64,000 nt of DNA from Rhizobium sp. CFBP 8762 (GCF_014841565.1 NZ_JACYUD010000004.1:62001-126000); one strand, 5' to 3'; positions 16,173 to 25,597 are shown, numbered from the stretch's first letter. Program-made: numbers and translations. The notes: generated by a model from the sequence alone, not told the origin.

Positions 16173-18146
16173 ATGAGCGTAACTCGATGGGAGGATGACG
16201 CCACTGTTTGGCATGGGCCAAACTACGGTGCGGAAGCATTGCAATACCATCCAGACGTTAAGTCGGCAGCGGTCGCAGGACGAATCATCACCTGCGTCGA
16301 AATTGTGGACTGGAGCGGCACCGGCACCAGGGACATGCTGATTTCAGCATGGGACGCCTGCTATGACGGGCGGGTCTTTCTGCGCCGTCAGATCGGAACA
16401 AACACCGACGGCACGCCTGTCTTGGGTGAAGAGGAACTGGTGGAAGGTGTGCGCGGCTACGTGACGGCGGTCACTGACGGGGATACTTTCCATCTTGTTT
16501 CTGCGTCTCGGCTGCGCAAGCAGATTTATGTCTTTCCCAATATTGGCAAGAAGGGTGCGCCGAAATTTGGCGATCCCGTCAGGCTCGATCTGGAGGTAGA
16601 CTGGGTCAAGGGCAATGAATATTTTCATATGGCCCGCTTCCACGACATAGATGGCGACGGCGTGGCCGAATTGATTGTCGGCAGTGACTACTGGAACGAC
16701 TACTGGCCGAACGGTCTGGAATGGAATGACGAGGGGTATCGCGGATATGACGATGCCGGTCGATGGCTAGGCGGTCCGCTGCGCGGCTTCCTATATGCCT
16801 TCAAGAACAGTGGCACGCTTTCGGCTCCGAAACTGGAAAAGGGCCACGCACTCATTGCTGGCGAAACGCCAATCGAGGTCTATGGCCAGCTTGCTCCGGC
16901 CTTCGGTCACTTCGGCGCGGAACGCCAGAGCATCATTGCCGGTGAGTTCTGGAACATTCTGCACATTGCCCGACAACGCGATGACGGCACTTTCGAACCG
17001 ACCAGCCTAGTACGCACTATCGACGACGCGGTGCTGGAACTTGAACAGTGCATACATATACCCTGCGTCGTGGACTGGGATGGCGACGGCCGCGAGGATA
17101 TTCTTTACGGCGCAGAGGACGGCTATATCAGCTTCCTCAAGAATATCGGCGATGGCGAGGATGGTCTTCCTCGCTTCGAACAGCGTGGCAGAATCGAGAC
17201 CACGAAACCTCTGATCCATGCCGGCATTTTGCCAAGCCCGGCAGCTTACGACTTCAGCGGAGACGGGCATTACGATCTGGTCGTGGGTAACAGTACCGGC
17301 GAACTTCTCTTTTACCAGAGCCGGGAAAAGGACGGCACCATCTATCTTGACAGGGAGGTCATGCTAAAGGGCGGCGATAGGCCGATCCGACTTGCTGCCG
17401 GTCTTACCGGTTCGATCCAGGGACCGTCGGAGAAGATGTTTGGCTATTCTTGCCCGACACTGGCCGACTGGACCGGCAATGGCAGCATGGACATTCTCGT
17501 CAGCGACGTGACCGGCCGGCACCGACTGTTTCGCAATACCGGCGAAAAGACGATCCCGCCGCGCTTTGGCGAGGAGGAATTCCTCACATACAAGGGCAAG
17601 CCGCTGAAAACTGTCTGGCGGGTTAGACCGGCAGTCGTCGACTGGCTCTCAGCCAACGACCTTCACTATGTCGCGCTGGATGAGGACGGCGTTCTCAGCG
17701 ACTGGAGGAAGGCCTCGGATACGGAACTCGTCGACAAGCGTTTCCTCCATTGGGAAAACGGTGATGCCATGCGTTTCACCGTGGATGTCGGCGGTGGGCG
17801 CGGTCGTGTGAAGCTTTGCTTTTGCGACTGGGAAGGCACCGGCCGCACCGATCTGATTTTCGGAACACATGCCCGCGCCTGCGTGCCGCCGGATCCGAAG
17901 ACAGGCGCGCGGCGCAACACGACGAAACAGGCCGGTCTTTTCTACTCGCGCAATGTCGGGACACCGCAGGAACCGCGTTTTGCGTTTCCGGTTCCTATCA
18001 GGCACCGCGATGAGACCATTCAGATGGCAATGCATGTCGCTTCTCCGGAAGTCGTTGACTGGGCTGGTCGCGGCGTGCTCGACATCATCGTCGGCATCGA
18101 AGACGGCAGCATCGTCTGGCTCAAGCGCGAGGAACTGTCGTGGTAA
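16173..18146 (+). CDS. FG-GAP/VCBS-type beta-propeller protein without signal peptide
   Basis: A 657-residue protein built from repeated blades, each with a D-W/I-x-G-x-G-x-x-D-[IL]-[IL] calcium-type loop: DWSGTGTRDMLIS, DIDGDGVAELIVG, DWDGDGREDILYG, DFSGDGHYDLVVG, DWTGNGSMDILVS, DWEGTGRTDLIFG and DWAGRGVLDIIVG. Seven such motifs fit a seven-bladed propeller. The ATG at 16173 has GGAGGGCTGGAG upstream; no signal peptide or membrane helix precedes the first blade, so it should be cytoplasmic. That is odd, because most FG-GAP proteins are secreted. The stop overlaps a dehydrogenase gene by seven bases, so it is probably a catabolic enzyme such as a lyase or glycosidase of propeller fold. The function is not recognised. 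Confidence 0.8.
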   Translation: MSVTRWEDDATVWHGPNYGAEALQYHPDVKSAAVAGRIITCVEIVDWSGTGTRDMLISAWDACYDGRVFLRRQIGTNTDGTPVLGEEELVEGVRGYVTAVTDGDTFHLVSASRLRKQIYVFPNIGKKGAPKFGDPVRLDLEVDWVKGNEYFHMARFHDIDGDGVAELIVGSDYWNDYWPNGLEWNDEGYRGYDDAGRWLGGPLRGFLYAFKNSGTLSAPKLEKGHALIAGETPIEVYGQLAPAFGHFGAERQSIIAGEFWNILHIARQRDDGTFEPTSLVRTIDDAVLELEQCIHIPCVVDWDGDGREDILYGAEDGYISFLKNIGDGEDGLPRFEQRGRIETTKPLIHAGILPSPAAYDFSGDGHYDLVVGNSTGELLFYQSREKDGTIYLDREVMLKGGDRPIRLAAGLTGSIQGPSEKMFGYSCPTLADWTGNGSMDILVSDVTGRHRLFRNTGEKTIPPRFGEEEFLTYKGKPLKTVWRVRPAVVDWLSANDLHYVALDEDGVLSDWRKASDTELVDKRFLHWENGDAMRFTVDVGGGRGRVKLCFCDWEGTGRTDLIFGTHARACVPPDPKTGARRNTTKQAGLFYSRNVGTPQEPRFAFPVPIRHRDETIQMAMHVASPEVVDWAGRGVLDIIVGIEDGSIVWLKREELSW

Positions 18147-18949
18147 CGGGCGTCAACATTCGAGGAACAACCAAGCTGATCGGCATCATCGGCGACCCGA
18201 TCGTCCAGGCGAAGTCGCCAGCGGCGGTCAACCCGCTCTTTGCGGCACGTGGAGCGGATATCGTCTCTGTGCCCCTCCATGTTCCTGCAAAGGATTTGTC
18301 TACAATTTGGGCCGGTCTGAAGGCCATGCCGAACCTTGTGGGGTTCGGCATTACCCTGCCTCACAAACAGACAGCCATCAGTCTGTGCGATAGCCTTGAT
18401 CCGGTTGCGGCCCGGGTCGGCGCTGTCAACTTTGTTCGGCGTGAACGTGACGGGACATTTCGGGGCTATCAGTTCGACGGAAAAGGCTTTGTGCGCGGCC
18501 TGCAATCGAGAGGAATCGTGATCGAGGGGCGTCCTGCTCTGATCATTGGAGCGGGTGGCGCTTCGGTTGCTATAGCCTTTGCACTCGTCGAGGCAGGTGC
18601 CAAGAGCATTACGGTGTCCAACCGGACTTTCGATAAAGCCGACGCTCTGGCGGAGACGGTGAACGCCGACTTTGGAAGGAAGGTTGCTAAGGCGGGCAAA
18701 GCCAAGCCGGAAGCGGGTCAGCTGGTCGTCAATGCCACGTCGCTCGGCCTTCAGGATACGGACGCCCTGCCGCTCGATCCCGATTTGCTACAACCTGGAA
18801 TGACATTTGCTGAAGTCATTGCCCAGCCGGAGACGACCAGGCTTCTCGCGCTTGCTGCCAAAAAGGGTGTCGCGACACATTCCGGGATGCACATGATTAC
18901 TGGACAGGCTGACCTGACCGTCGATCATATCTGCGAGCTTTGGGCTTAG
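18140..18949 (+). CDS. Shikimate-dehydrogenase-like NAD(P) oxidoreductase, copy 1
   Basis: A 269-residue AroE-fold protein. The catalytic Lys is kept in ITLPHKQTA and the catalytic Asp in FDGKGFVRGL, and the dinucleotide motif ALIIGAGGASVAIAFAL is intact. The substrate pocket differs from true AroE: the N-terminal S-K-S-P serine pair is A-K-S-P, and the N-T-D-G motif reads Q-F-D-G. Shikimate itself is therefore unlikely. It starts with GTG inside the end of the propeller gene (7-bp overlap), so the two products are coupled. A second homologue with similar changes is at 27764. They probably oxidise a ring hydroxyl of an unknown catabolite. Confidence 0.85.
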   Translation: MVTGVNIRGTTKLIGIIGDPIVQAKSPAAVNPLFAARGADIVSVPLHVPAKDLSTIWAGLKAMPNLVGFGITLPHKQTAISLCDSLDPVAARVGAVNFVRRERDGTFRGYQFDGKGFVRGLQSRGIVIEGRPALIIGAGGASVAIAFALVEAGAKSITVSNRTFDKADALAETVNADFGRKVAKAGKAKPEAGQLVVNATSLGLQDTDALPLDPDLLQPGMTFAEVIAQPETTRLLALAAKKGVATHSGMHMITGQADLTVDHICELWA

Positions 18950-18966
18950 GTATCTGGGAACTGTCT

Positions 18967-18999
18967 GATCGGCATGCCTGACCCGTCAGTATGCCGATC
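18967..18999. terminator. Bidirectional hairpin between convergent genes
   Basis: GATCGGCAT...ATGCCGATC forms a 9-bp outer stem, with an inner CTGAC-CC-GTCAG stem. It lies 18 bases after the dehydrogenase stop and before the convergent Gfo/Idh gene, a typical place for a shared terminator. There is no long T-run. Confidence 0.6.
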
Positions 19000-19145
19000 G
19001 CATTCGCTCAAGCATATTTAAAAGAAGATGCCTGAACCTTTGGAACGCTCGAACCAGTTTTGGGACGGTACCCGCATCCAAAAAAACGACCGGTCCCTGC
19101 GGCTGGTTTGCATCAAACCACTGCGCAACAGATCAAGTTGGTCAA

Positions 19146-20156
19146 CTAGAGAATGGTGTCGACGACCTCGGGCGCTCCCCTGTTGGCGGCCGAACGATAA
19201 CCTGCCTCGATTACGGCCAGCGCCCGCTCCGCTTCGCGCAAACCTGCAATGGGCGGACGACCGTTCGCAAGGTCGGCCCAACTGCGCCGGAGGAACACGG
19301 GATAATACGCGTCCGTGTTATACTCGATGGTCGTCGCAGACGCTCTCTCGTCGTCCCGCGATTTCGCATAAAACTGGTCGGCATACCCGCGAATGTAGGA
19401 TTGACGATGCGAGAGCGAGAAGCCGAAATCCCGCTGATCGTCAGCGGTGGACGGATACAAATAGCCTGTCTCGATCACACCGATCTGCCCTGCGGCCGTT
19501 CGGCAGGTGAAGACAGCCTGCTCGTCGACGGTCACGTCAGGTCGGTATATCTGGACCTGGCCCGAGACTTCGGTGATGGGAGATTGTGTGAGGTCCGAGA
19601 TCAAGTCGATGAAGTGAATACCGACATTCAGCATCGACCCACCTCCCGCGAATGCCTTGTCAAGCATCCAGCCGCAGCCGTTTCGTTCATAACGGGCTAC
19701 CGAGCCCACGATGAACCTGAAGGACAGGTGTTGAAACCCGTCCGGGGCAAGGCCTTCAGCTGGCGAAAGACGATCAGCCAAATCGCTCACGCGCTGGATG
19801 AAAGGCACGCTGACGAACACACCATGTTCCTCGGAACGTTGGCGGAGACGGCGAACGTCCTCGACGTTAAGACCGCAGGGCTTCTCGATCAAGAAGGGCT
19901 TGCCTTTGTCGATCAGCCGCTCAGCAAGGATGGCCATGTCGGAATGACGGCTGAACACAAGCGCAAAATCGAAATCCTGCTCCATCAGGTCTTCGTTGGA
20001 GCCATAAAGCTTACAATTGAGCAGTGCGGCGAAACGTGGCCCGGCAAATGCCGCGCTATCAGACAGGCCGATGACCTCGATACCAGGATCCTTCAGCGCG
20101 GCGATGTAAAGCGGAAAATGCCAATGGCTGACATCAAATATTGCGATCTTCATCAC
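19146..20156 (-). CDS. Gfo/Idh/MocA-family oxidoreductase
   Basis: A 336-residue NAD(P)-dependent sugar or polyol dehydrogenase. The N-terminal Rossmann strand is MKIAIFDVSHWHFPLYIAAL, with the family EKP motif in FLIEKPCGLNVEDV and the GGGSMLNVGIHFIDLI segment bearing the catalytic Asp/His region. The usual GxGxxG is replaced by a DVSHWH stretch, as in some GFO_IDH_MocA branches. It is transcribed leftward, diverging from the IclR 2 gene; an operator-like palindrome lies in the shared 169-bp gap. Related enzymes oxidise C3 of sugars and glycosides or act on inositols. The substrate here is unknown. Confidence 0.87.
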   Translation of the reverse strand: MMKIAIFDVSHWHFPLYIAALKDPGIEVIGLSDSAAFAGPRFAALLNCKLYGSNEDLMEQDFDFALVFSRHSDMAILAERLIDKGKPFLIEKPCGLNVEDVRRLRQRSEEHGVFVSVPFIQRVSDLADRLSPAEGLAPDGFQHLSFRFIVGSVARYERNGCGWMLDKAFAGGGSMLNVGIHFIDLISDLTQSPITEVSGQVQIYRPDVTVDEQAVFTCRTAAGQIGVIETGYLYPSTADDQRDFGFSLSHRQSYIRGYADQFYAKSRDDERASATTIEYNTDAYYPVFLRRSWADLANGRPPIAGLREAERALAVIEAGYRSAANRGAPEVVDTIL

Positions 20157-20286
20157 GACTCCAGTATTCCTGCTTTATTCAGACTTCAGGCATGGGTAGA
20201 CGCATCACATTCGCCCTAGGAACCCTGACGTAGGTTCGCCTGAACGCCGCTCCCAACGCTCCTTGTGAAACGTCTCTCATGATGCT

Positions 20287-20305
20287 ATTGGAATAACGTT
20301 CCGAT
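20287..20305. promoter_or_regulatory. IclR-type operator in the Gfo/Idh - IclR 2 gap
   Basis: The core GGAATAACGTTCC (20290-20302) is identical to the core of the site at 21223, before the ABC operon. It is flanked by ATT and GAT, extending the symmetry. It lies 23 bases before the IclR 2 start, a position suited to autoregulation and control of the divergent Gfo/Idh gene. Confidence 0.65.
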
Positions 20306-20325
20306 AAACCGAATATCGTGGTATC

Positions 20326-21156
20326 ATGCGACTTGTCAAATCCCTTCTCGATCGTTGTTTCGACCTCATTACGCTGTTGAGTGAGAACGCAACTGGACTG
20401 TCATTAGGCGAGATCAGTCGCAGGCTGGACGTGCCGAAGAGCGCAGCGCATCGCTTGCTCAACAGTCTGTGTGACCTTGGTTGGGCCGAACAGGATCCCG
20501 AGAACGGGTTCTATCGCCTTTCGCTGCGTCTCGCTGTTATGGGCCAGCGTCTGCTGGCAGGGACCAGAATCCCCGACATCTGTCAACCGATCCTGGACCG
20601 CTTGGCCAGCGATACCAAAGGTCTGGGCAGGATTGCGATCCTTGATTCTGACGGCCTGACGTGGATATCCCACTCGCAAGGCATGCGGTCTGGCCTGATT
20701 TACCAGCCAGAACTTGTAGCGAAGGTGCCATTGCACACGACGGCTAACGGCAAAGCCTGGCTGGCCACACTGAACCGCGACGAAGCGTTGACAAGGGCCG
20801 TAGCAAGCGGGCTTGGCCGAACAGACCTCGGCGGTCCGCGGGCCATTACCTCAAAACAGACGTTTTCGGCGGCTTTGGACGAGACCGAGGAACGCGGATG
20901 GGCCACCGCGATCGAGGAAGCTGAACCGGGCGTTGCCGCTGTTGCCGCGGTGATCCGCGTCGGAAGTCAGGTTGTTGGAACGGTGAGCATCGCAGGACCT
21001 ATACACCGCTTTTCTTCCCTCGTATTGCCGCAATTGGCGGAACAGGTGAAGGCCACCGCGCAGGAACTTTCCGAACTCTGGCCTTATCGGATTGCCTCAC
21101 CCAGCCCGCAAAAAAATCTTTCTAATAAGCCACAAGGCATTGGTAACATTATCTAA
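20326..21156 (+). CDS. IclR-family transcriptional regulator 2
   Basis: A 276-residue IclR protein. The helix-turn-helix region is LSLGEISRRLDVPKSAAHRLLNSLCDLGWAEQD. The effector domain carries PLHTTANGKAWLATLNRDEAL and AIEEAEPGVAAVAAVIR. It closely parallels IclR 1. The gene sits between the Gfo/Idh gene and the sugar importer, and the same 13-base core, GGAATAACGTTCC, precedes both this gene and the importer. It is therefore very likely the local regulator, and probably also acts at the matching site before the SDR gene at 32548. Confidence 0.92.
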   Translation: MRLVKSLLDRCFDLITLLSENATGLSLGEISRRLDVPKSAAHRLLNSLCDLGWAEQDPENGFYRLSLRLAVMGQRLLAGTRIPDICQPILDRLASDTKGLGRIAILDSDGLTWISHSQGMRSGLIYQPELVAKVPLHTTANGKAWLATLNRDEALTRAVASGLGRTDLGGPRAITSKQTFSAALDETEERGWATAIEEAEPGVAAVAAVIRVGSQVVGTVSIAGPIHRFSSLVLPQLAEQVKATAQELSELWPYRIASPSPQKNLSNKPQGIGNII

Positions 21157-21202
21157 ATATCTTCTTTAGCCATCACTGTGCTCACCGACGCGCTGAACCT
21201 TC

Positions 21203-21237
21203 TTGACACCTGCATTCCTTAATGGAATAACGTTCCA
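21203..21237 (+). promoter_or_regulatory. Promoter with overlapping IclR operator for the sugar ABC operon
   Basis: TTGACA at 21203-21208 is followed about 14-17 bases later by TGGAATAACGTTCCA (21223-21237), a palindrome that would cover the -10 region. Its core is identical to the site before IclR 2. The arrangement suggests repression that is relieved by substrate. Confidence 0.6.
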
Positions 21238-21301
21238 ATAGCGAATCCGGGAGATCGCGCTGAGCCAGGGAGCCGCTTCGGTGGCTGGTAGGAGGAAACA
21301 G

Positions 21302-22354
21302 TTGGCTAATGTTGAGCTAAAGGCCGTTCGCAAGGCTTACGGCGCCGTAAACGTGCTTCACGGCGTATCTGTCGATATTCACGAAGGAGAATTCGTAACT
21401 CTCGTCGGACCCTCGGGTTGCGGTAAATCAACACTGTTGCGGATGATCGCGGGACTTGAGAACATTACCGGCGGTGAAATCCAGATCGGCGGACGCACAG
21501 TTAACGACATCCCGCCGAAGGCCAGGGATATCGCCATGGTCTTCCAGAATTACGCGCTTTATCCACATATGACCGTTGCGGAAAACATGGGTTTCTCGCT
21601 GAAGCTCAAAAAGGCTCCACGGGAAGAACGAGACACGCGCGTTCAACGCGCAGCAGAAATTCTCAGTCTCACGAAACTTCTTGATCGCTACCCTCGCGAA
21701 CTTTCCGGCGGCCAGCGTCAGCGCGTGGCGATGGGTCGCGCGATTGTTCGTAATCCGCAAGTATTCCTGTTCGACGAACCGCTTTCGAATCTGGACGCGA
21801 AATTGCGTGTGCAAATGCGCGCCGAGATAAAGGAACTGCATCAGCGGCTTAAAACCACCACCGTCTATGTCACCCACGATCAGGTCGAGGCAATGACAAT
21901 GGCCGATAAGATTGTTGTCATGCACGACGGTTACGTCGAGCAAGTCGGCGCGCCGCTCGAACTGTATGATTACCCAGCCAACCTGTTCGTTGCCGGGTTC
22001 ATCGGATCGCCATCGATGAACTTCCTCAACGGACGGGTGGAGGAAGGCCGGTTCGTTCTGGAGGACGGACACAAGCTGCCTCTGCCTGCGGGCGTGGCCA
22101 ATATCTCCGAAAAAGTGATCTACGGCGTGCGTCCTGAGCATCTAACGATCAGCGACGAGGGACTCCCTCTCACCGTGACCGTTGTCGAACCGACCGGTTC
22201 CGAGACCCAGATCATTGCTCGGCATGGCGCTCAAACCATCGTCTGCATATTCCGGGATCGGGTTCTCCCGAAAGTTGGCGAGACCATCATAGTCGCTCCG
22301 GATATTTCACGCGTCCACCTCTTCAGCGAGAGCACTGGCAGACGCTTGTCTTAA
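21302..22354 (+). CDS. CUT1 sugar ABC transporter ATP-binding protein (UgpC/MsmK-like)
   Basis: A 350-residue ATPase with Walker A GPSGCGKST, the Q-loop in MVFQNYALYPHMT, signature LSGGQRQRVAMGRA, Walker B VFLFDEPLSNLDAKLR and H-loop VYVTHDQVEAMTMAD. A C-terminal TOBE/OB domain carries YGVRPEHL. This architecture belongs to carbohydrate importers of the CUT1 class. Translation is assigned to TTG at 21302 because AGGAGGA lies 6-7 bases upstream; a GTG at 21281 would add seven non-family residues. Unusually, the ATPase leads the operon, before the permeases and binding protein. Confidence 0.93.
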   Translation: MANVELKAVRKAYGAVNVLHGVSVDIHEGEFVTLVGPSGCGKSTLLRMIAGLENITGGEIQIGGRTVNDIPPKARDIAMVFQNYALYPHMTVAENMGFSLKLKKAPREERDTRVQRAAEILSLTKLLDRYPRELSGGQRQRVAMGRAIVRNPQVFLFDEPLSNLDAKLRVQMRAEIKELHQRLKTTTVYVTHDQVEAMTMADKIVVMHDGYVEQVGAPLELYDYPANLFVAGFIGSPSMNFLNGRVEEGRFVLEDGHKLPLPAGVANISEKVIYGVRPEHLTISDEGLPLTVTVVEPTGSETQIIARHGAQTIVCIFRDRVLPKVGETIIVAPDISRVHLFSESTGRRLS

Positions 22355-22407
22355 CGACGCGCCACCGCCGCCCACTTTGCCTGATACGGCCACAGGGGAC
22401 TTATCGA

Positions 22408-23346
22408 ATGTCGATACCACCGCTGCAAGTCAGCACCAATCAAAGCGCGCACCTGGCGAGCGACGTCGTGGGCGCCACTGAAAACCCTAATCGCTTTATT
22501 TGGGCTCCCTTTCTATGGTTTACGCCCGCGATCCTGATCCTTTTTCTTGTCACGCTCTATCCGACTATCTTCGTGGTCTGGTTAAGCTTTCAGAAAACAA
22601 AATATTATGAACTCGTTGGCTTTACCGGTCTCGCCAATTACGTCGAAGTGCTAAGCTCATCCGAGTTCTGGGACACAACGATCATTTCCCTGACCTATGT
22701 CGGGGGATCTCTTGCCGGCGCCATGATCCTTGGCATGGCTTCGGCGCTGGTTTTGAACCGGGCGGGCGTTACCGGCTCTGCGTTGCGGGTATTCATCCTT
22801 TTCCCCTGGACTTTATCCATGTCGGTCGTCGGCAGTATCTGGCTCTGGCTCCTCAACCCCTCGTTCGGGCCGGTGCCCTATATGATCCAGGAGCTCGGTA
22901 TTGATCCGGGGCTGATGCTGGGGGACCCAGGTATGGCATTGCCCCTCATCACTATCGTCACGGCTTGGTGGTCTTTTCCATACGTCATGGTGATGACGAC
23001 CGCAGCCATGCAGTCCATTCCGAAAGAACTGTATGAGGCGGTCGAGATCGACGGGGGCGGCGCGTTCGTGAAGTTCCGATACGTTACGCTTACCGAAATC
23101 CTTCCCACGTTGGGAAGCACCGCGCTGACGCTTTCGATCATGTACCTGACCCTGATGACGCTGATCATTGTCATGACCGGCGGTGGGCCACTAGGGTCAA
23201 CGACCACGCTCAGTTTTGAAGCTTTTCGTGGAACCGTTCAGGCGGTCAATATTGGGCCGACTGCCGTTGTCTCGATTGTTGTCCTTGTCATCAATGTCGC
23301 CCTTGGTGCTCTTTACAGCCGGCTGACGGGCCGCGCCACCGGATAG
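22408..23346 (+). CDS. CUT1 sugar ABC transporter permease (MalF-like)
   Basis: A 312-residue membrane protein with six main hydrophobic segments, beginning at FIWAPFLWFTPAILILFLVTLYP. The EAA loop, which docks on the ATPase, is recognisable as YEAVEIDGGGAFVKFRYVTLTEILP. A polar 30-residue cytoplasmic N-terminus precedes the first helix. The other permease follows 8 bases after the stop, so the pair should form the membrane channel. Confidence 0.92.
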   Translation: MSIPPLQVSTNQSAHLASDVVGATENPNRFIWAPFLWFTPAILILFLVTLYPTIFVVWLSFQKTKYYELVGFTGLANYVEVLSSSEFWDTTIISLTYVGGSLAGAMILGMASALVLNRAGVTGSALRVFILFPWTLSMSVVGSIWLWLLNPSFGPVPYMIQELGIDPGLMLGDPGMALPLITIVTAWWSFPYVMVMTTAAMQSIPKELYEAVEIDGGGAFVKFRYVTLTEILPTLGSTALTLSIMYLTLMTLIIVMTGGGPLGSTTTLSFEAFRGTVQAVNIGPTAVVSIVVLVINVALGALYSRLTGRATG

Positions 23347-23354
23347 GATCAGAT

Positions 23355-24200
23355 ATGAGTAACGCTCTCTCGAACCGATCAAACGGACAGATACCTGCCA
23401 TCCTGGGATCACTGCTTGTTGCGATTATTGTTCTCGGACCTGTTCTTTGGGCCTTTGCGACATCGTTCAAGACGGAAGTGGAAGCGGTTGTTGTTCCGCC
23501 CACTTTCTGGCCGACGTCACCGACGCTGGATAACTATATCAAGGTCTTTCAGGACGCGCCTTTTCTTAGCGACCTCTGGAACTCTGTCGCCTACTCCGTC
23601 GGCGCCGTGATCATAGCCCTTCTCGTTGGAATTCCCGGAGGATACGCGGCAGCCCGCTTTTCTTTCAGGGGCAAACGGACGTTGATGCTGGTCATTCTCG
23701 GAACCTCGATGGTGCCTGGAGTGGCGCTGCTGGTTCCCACCTATTATCTGCTGGAAATGGTCGGTTTGCTGAACAGCGGCATCGTGGTGACAATCATCCT
23801 TGCAGCGAGAATTATCCCGCAAACGGTCTGGTTCATCGCTAACTTCGTTGAAGCCGTTCCAGTAGAGATCGAGGACTCCGCTATGATGGACGGCGCGTCC
23901 CGTTTCCAAATCATTTGGAGCCTGATTTTGCCGCTCATCCGTCCTGGCCTGGCAGCGGTTGCGACAATAGGCATCGTGACCACCTGGAACGACTATATCA
24001 CCGTGGCGGTCTTTGCGCCCGAGGTCGCAAAACGAACTTTGCAGGTCGCCCTCGTCAATCAGGTCTTCGACGCCGTCGGCATTTCCTGGTCTTACATGTT
24101 GGCCTTCGTGATGGTCGCGTCATCGCCGGTGATCTTCATGTTTGGCTTCGTTCAGAAGTGGTTCATTTCCGGCCTGACGGCCGGCGCCGTAAAAGGCTGA
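23355..24200 (+). CDS. CUT1 sugar ABC transporter permease (MalG-like)
   Basis: A 281-residue permease with the MalG layout: first helix IPAILGSLLVAIIVLGPVLWA followed by TSFKTEVEAVVVPPTFWP, the EAA loop as IEDSAMMDGASRFQIIWSLILPLIRPGL, and the C-terminal WFISGLTAGAVKG that ends most CUT1 MalG-type subunits. It lies between the first permease and the binding protein, all on the same strand. Confidence 0.93.
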   Translation: MSNALSNRSNGQIPAILGSLLVAIIVLGPVLWAFATSFKTEVEAVVVPPTFWPTSPTLDNYIKVFQDAPFLSDLWNSVAYSVGAVIIALLVGIPGGYAAARFSFRGKRTLMLVILGTSMVPGVALLVPTYYLLEMVGLLNSGIVVTIILAARIIPQTVWFIANFVEAVPVEIEDSAMMDGASRFQIIWSLILPLIRPGLAAVATIGIVTTWNDYITVAVFAPEVAKRTLQVALVNQVFDAVGISWSYMLAFVMVASSPVIFMFGFVQKWFISGLTAGAVKG

Positions 24201-24248
24201 TGAACGACATAAATCCACACACAAACGTTCAATCTGGGAGGAAGACGC

Positions 24249-25547
24249 ATGCATACCATCTCAAAACGGAAATTGATTAAAACCTCGGCGGCGCTCGCAA
24301 TCGGTACGGCCCTATCTGTTTTCGCTGCTCCGCACGCCTTTGCCCAGAGCACGAAGATCGTCTACCAGACCTACCTGGATCCGAACAATTCGAAGGACCC
24401 CCGGTCGGCTGCCCAGACCAAAATGATTGACGCGTTTCAGGCGAAGAACCCGGACGTCAAGATCGAGGTGCTTGTCGATTCGACGGGGGCGACGGCATCG
24501 CGTGCGATCAAGTCCGGCAGTCAGACCCCCGACGTGATCCGGGTGACCGGACAGGGTGTTGCAGAATTCGTGGCCACCGGAAATCTTCTTCAGCTCGATG
24601 ATCTGGTGAAGAAGGAAGGCATTCCGGATGACGACTGGCTTTTGCCGCTTTCGAACGCGAGAATGGACGGAAAGCTGTTCGTCATCCCCCAGGATTTTCG
24701 TATTCCAATCCTCTTCTATCGCAAGAGCATGTTGGAGAAAGCTGGCGTAACGCCGCCGAAGACCTGGGATGAAGTGTGTGCGATGGGCGCCAAGTTTGGC
24801 CAATCGGATATTATTCCATTCGCAGTTCCACTAGGAGCCACAGGCGGCCTTGGTGGCGCTCAGGCTCTTGGAGAATTTCTCTTGAGCACGATGCTGCCTG
24901 AACAGGCTGGTCAATACTTCACGTCTGATGGCAAGATTGCATTCTCAAAAGAATCGTTCATCAAAGCAGCAGAGACGATCAAAGGCTTCTACACGAAGTG
25001 CAACGTAACCCCGCTGCGAAGCGCACAGATGGGTTTCAATGAACTGCATGACGCGCTTCGGTCCGGTGGTGCGGCATCAGCCGTGTTCGGGCTCTATCGC
25101 TACAAGACGGTTCAGAGCCAACTCGGCGGCGATGATCTAGCCTGGGCTCCGGCGCCTGCATATTCGGCAAACGACAAGCAGACGGTCTACAGTTATAATA
25201 TCGGGATCAACAAGAAATCCGTCAATCAAGACGCTGCCTGGAACTTTGTAAAATTCATGGTGTCACCGGAAGCGCAGGCTCTCGCAGCCGAGGGCGGCGA
25301 AGTCGTATCGCGTAAATCAGCATACAATGCGCCATACTTCCAGAGCGACGCTGGTAAAGACCAGAAGCAGTGGTCTGAACTGGTCATCCAGCGGGGTCAA
25401 ACTATGACCTACACTCCCATCATCACAAATTATCACACGATCCTCGGCAAAGCTTTCCAAAGAATGGTCCTGAAGGACGGATCGCCGGCAGATGCTTATG
25501 ACGAACTGATCAAACGATATGACGCAGCACTCGCCAAGGCGCAGTAG
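24249..25547 (+). CDS. CUT1 extracellular sugar-binding protein
   Basis: A 432-residue family 1 solute-binding protein. A signal peptide is visible: basic KRKLIK, hydrophobic ALAIGTALSVFAAP and an AFAQ cleavage region near residue 33. The mature part has the usual QTKMIDAFQAKNPDVKIEV, TPDVIRVTGQGVAEFVATGNLLQLDDL and IPILFYRKSMLEKAGVTPPKTWDEV blocks. The ATG is preceded by GGGAGGA. It closes the operon and is followed by a strong hairpin. The ligand is unknown; the neighbouring TIM-barrel isomerases and dehydrogenases suggest a sugar, glycoside or cyclitol. Confidence 0.92.
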   Translation: MHTISKRKLIKTSAALAIGTALSVFAAPHAFAQSTKIVYQTYLDPNNSKDPRSAAQTKMIDAFQAKNPDVKIEVLVDSTGATASRAIKSGSQTPDVIRVTGQGVAEFVATGNLLQLDDLVKKEGIPDDDWLLPLSNARMDGKLFVIPQDFRIPILFYRKSMLEKAGVTPPKTWDEVCAMGAKFGQSDIIPFAVPLGATGGLGGAQALGEFLLSTMLPEQAGQYFTSDGKIAFSKESFIKAAETIKGFYTKCNVTPLRSAQMGFNELHDALRSGGAASAVFGLYRYKTVQSQLGGDDLAWAPAPAYSANDKQTVYSYNIGINKKSVNQDAAWNFVKFMVSPEAQALAAEGGEVVSRKSAYNAPYFQSDAGKDQKQWSELVIQRGQTMTYTPIITNYHTILGKAFQRMVLKDGSPADAYDELIKRYDAALAKAQ

Positions 25548-25563
25548 TTAGTCTCCCTGAAAC

Positions 25564-25597
25564 GAGACTGGATGGCAGATCATCGCCATCCAATCTC
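25564..25597 (+). terminator. Hairpin terminator after the sugar ABC operon
   Basis: GAGACTGGATGGC and GCCATCCAATCTC pair in 12 of 13 positions around an AGATCATC loop, 17 bases after the binding-protein stop. The stem is long and stable; no T-run follows. It probably ends or stabilises the ABC mRNA. Confidence 0.65.
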
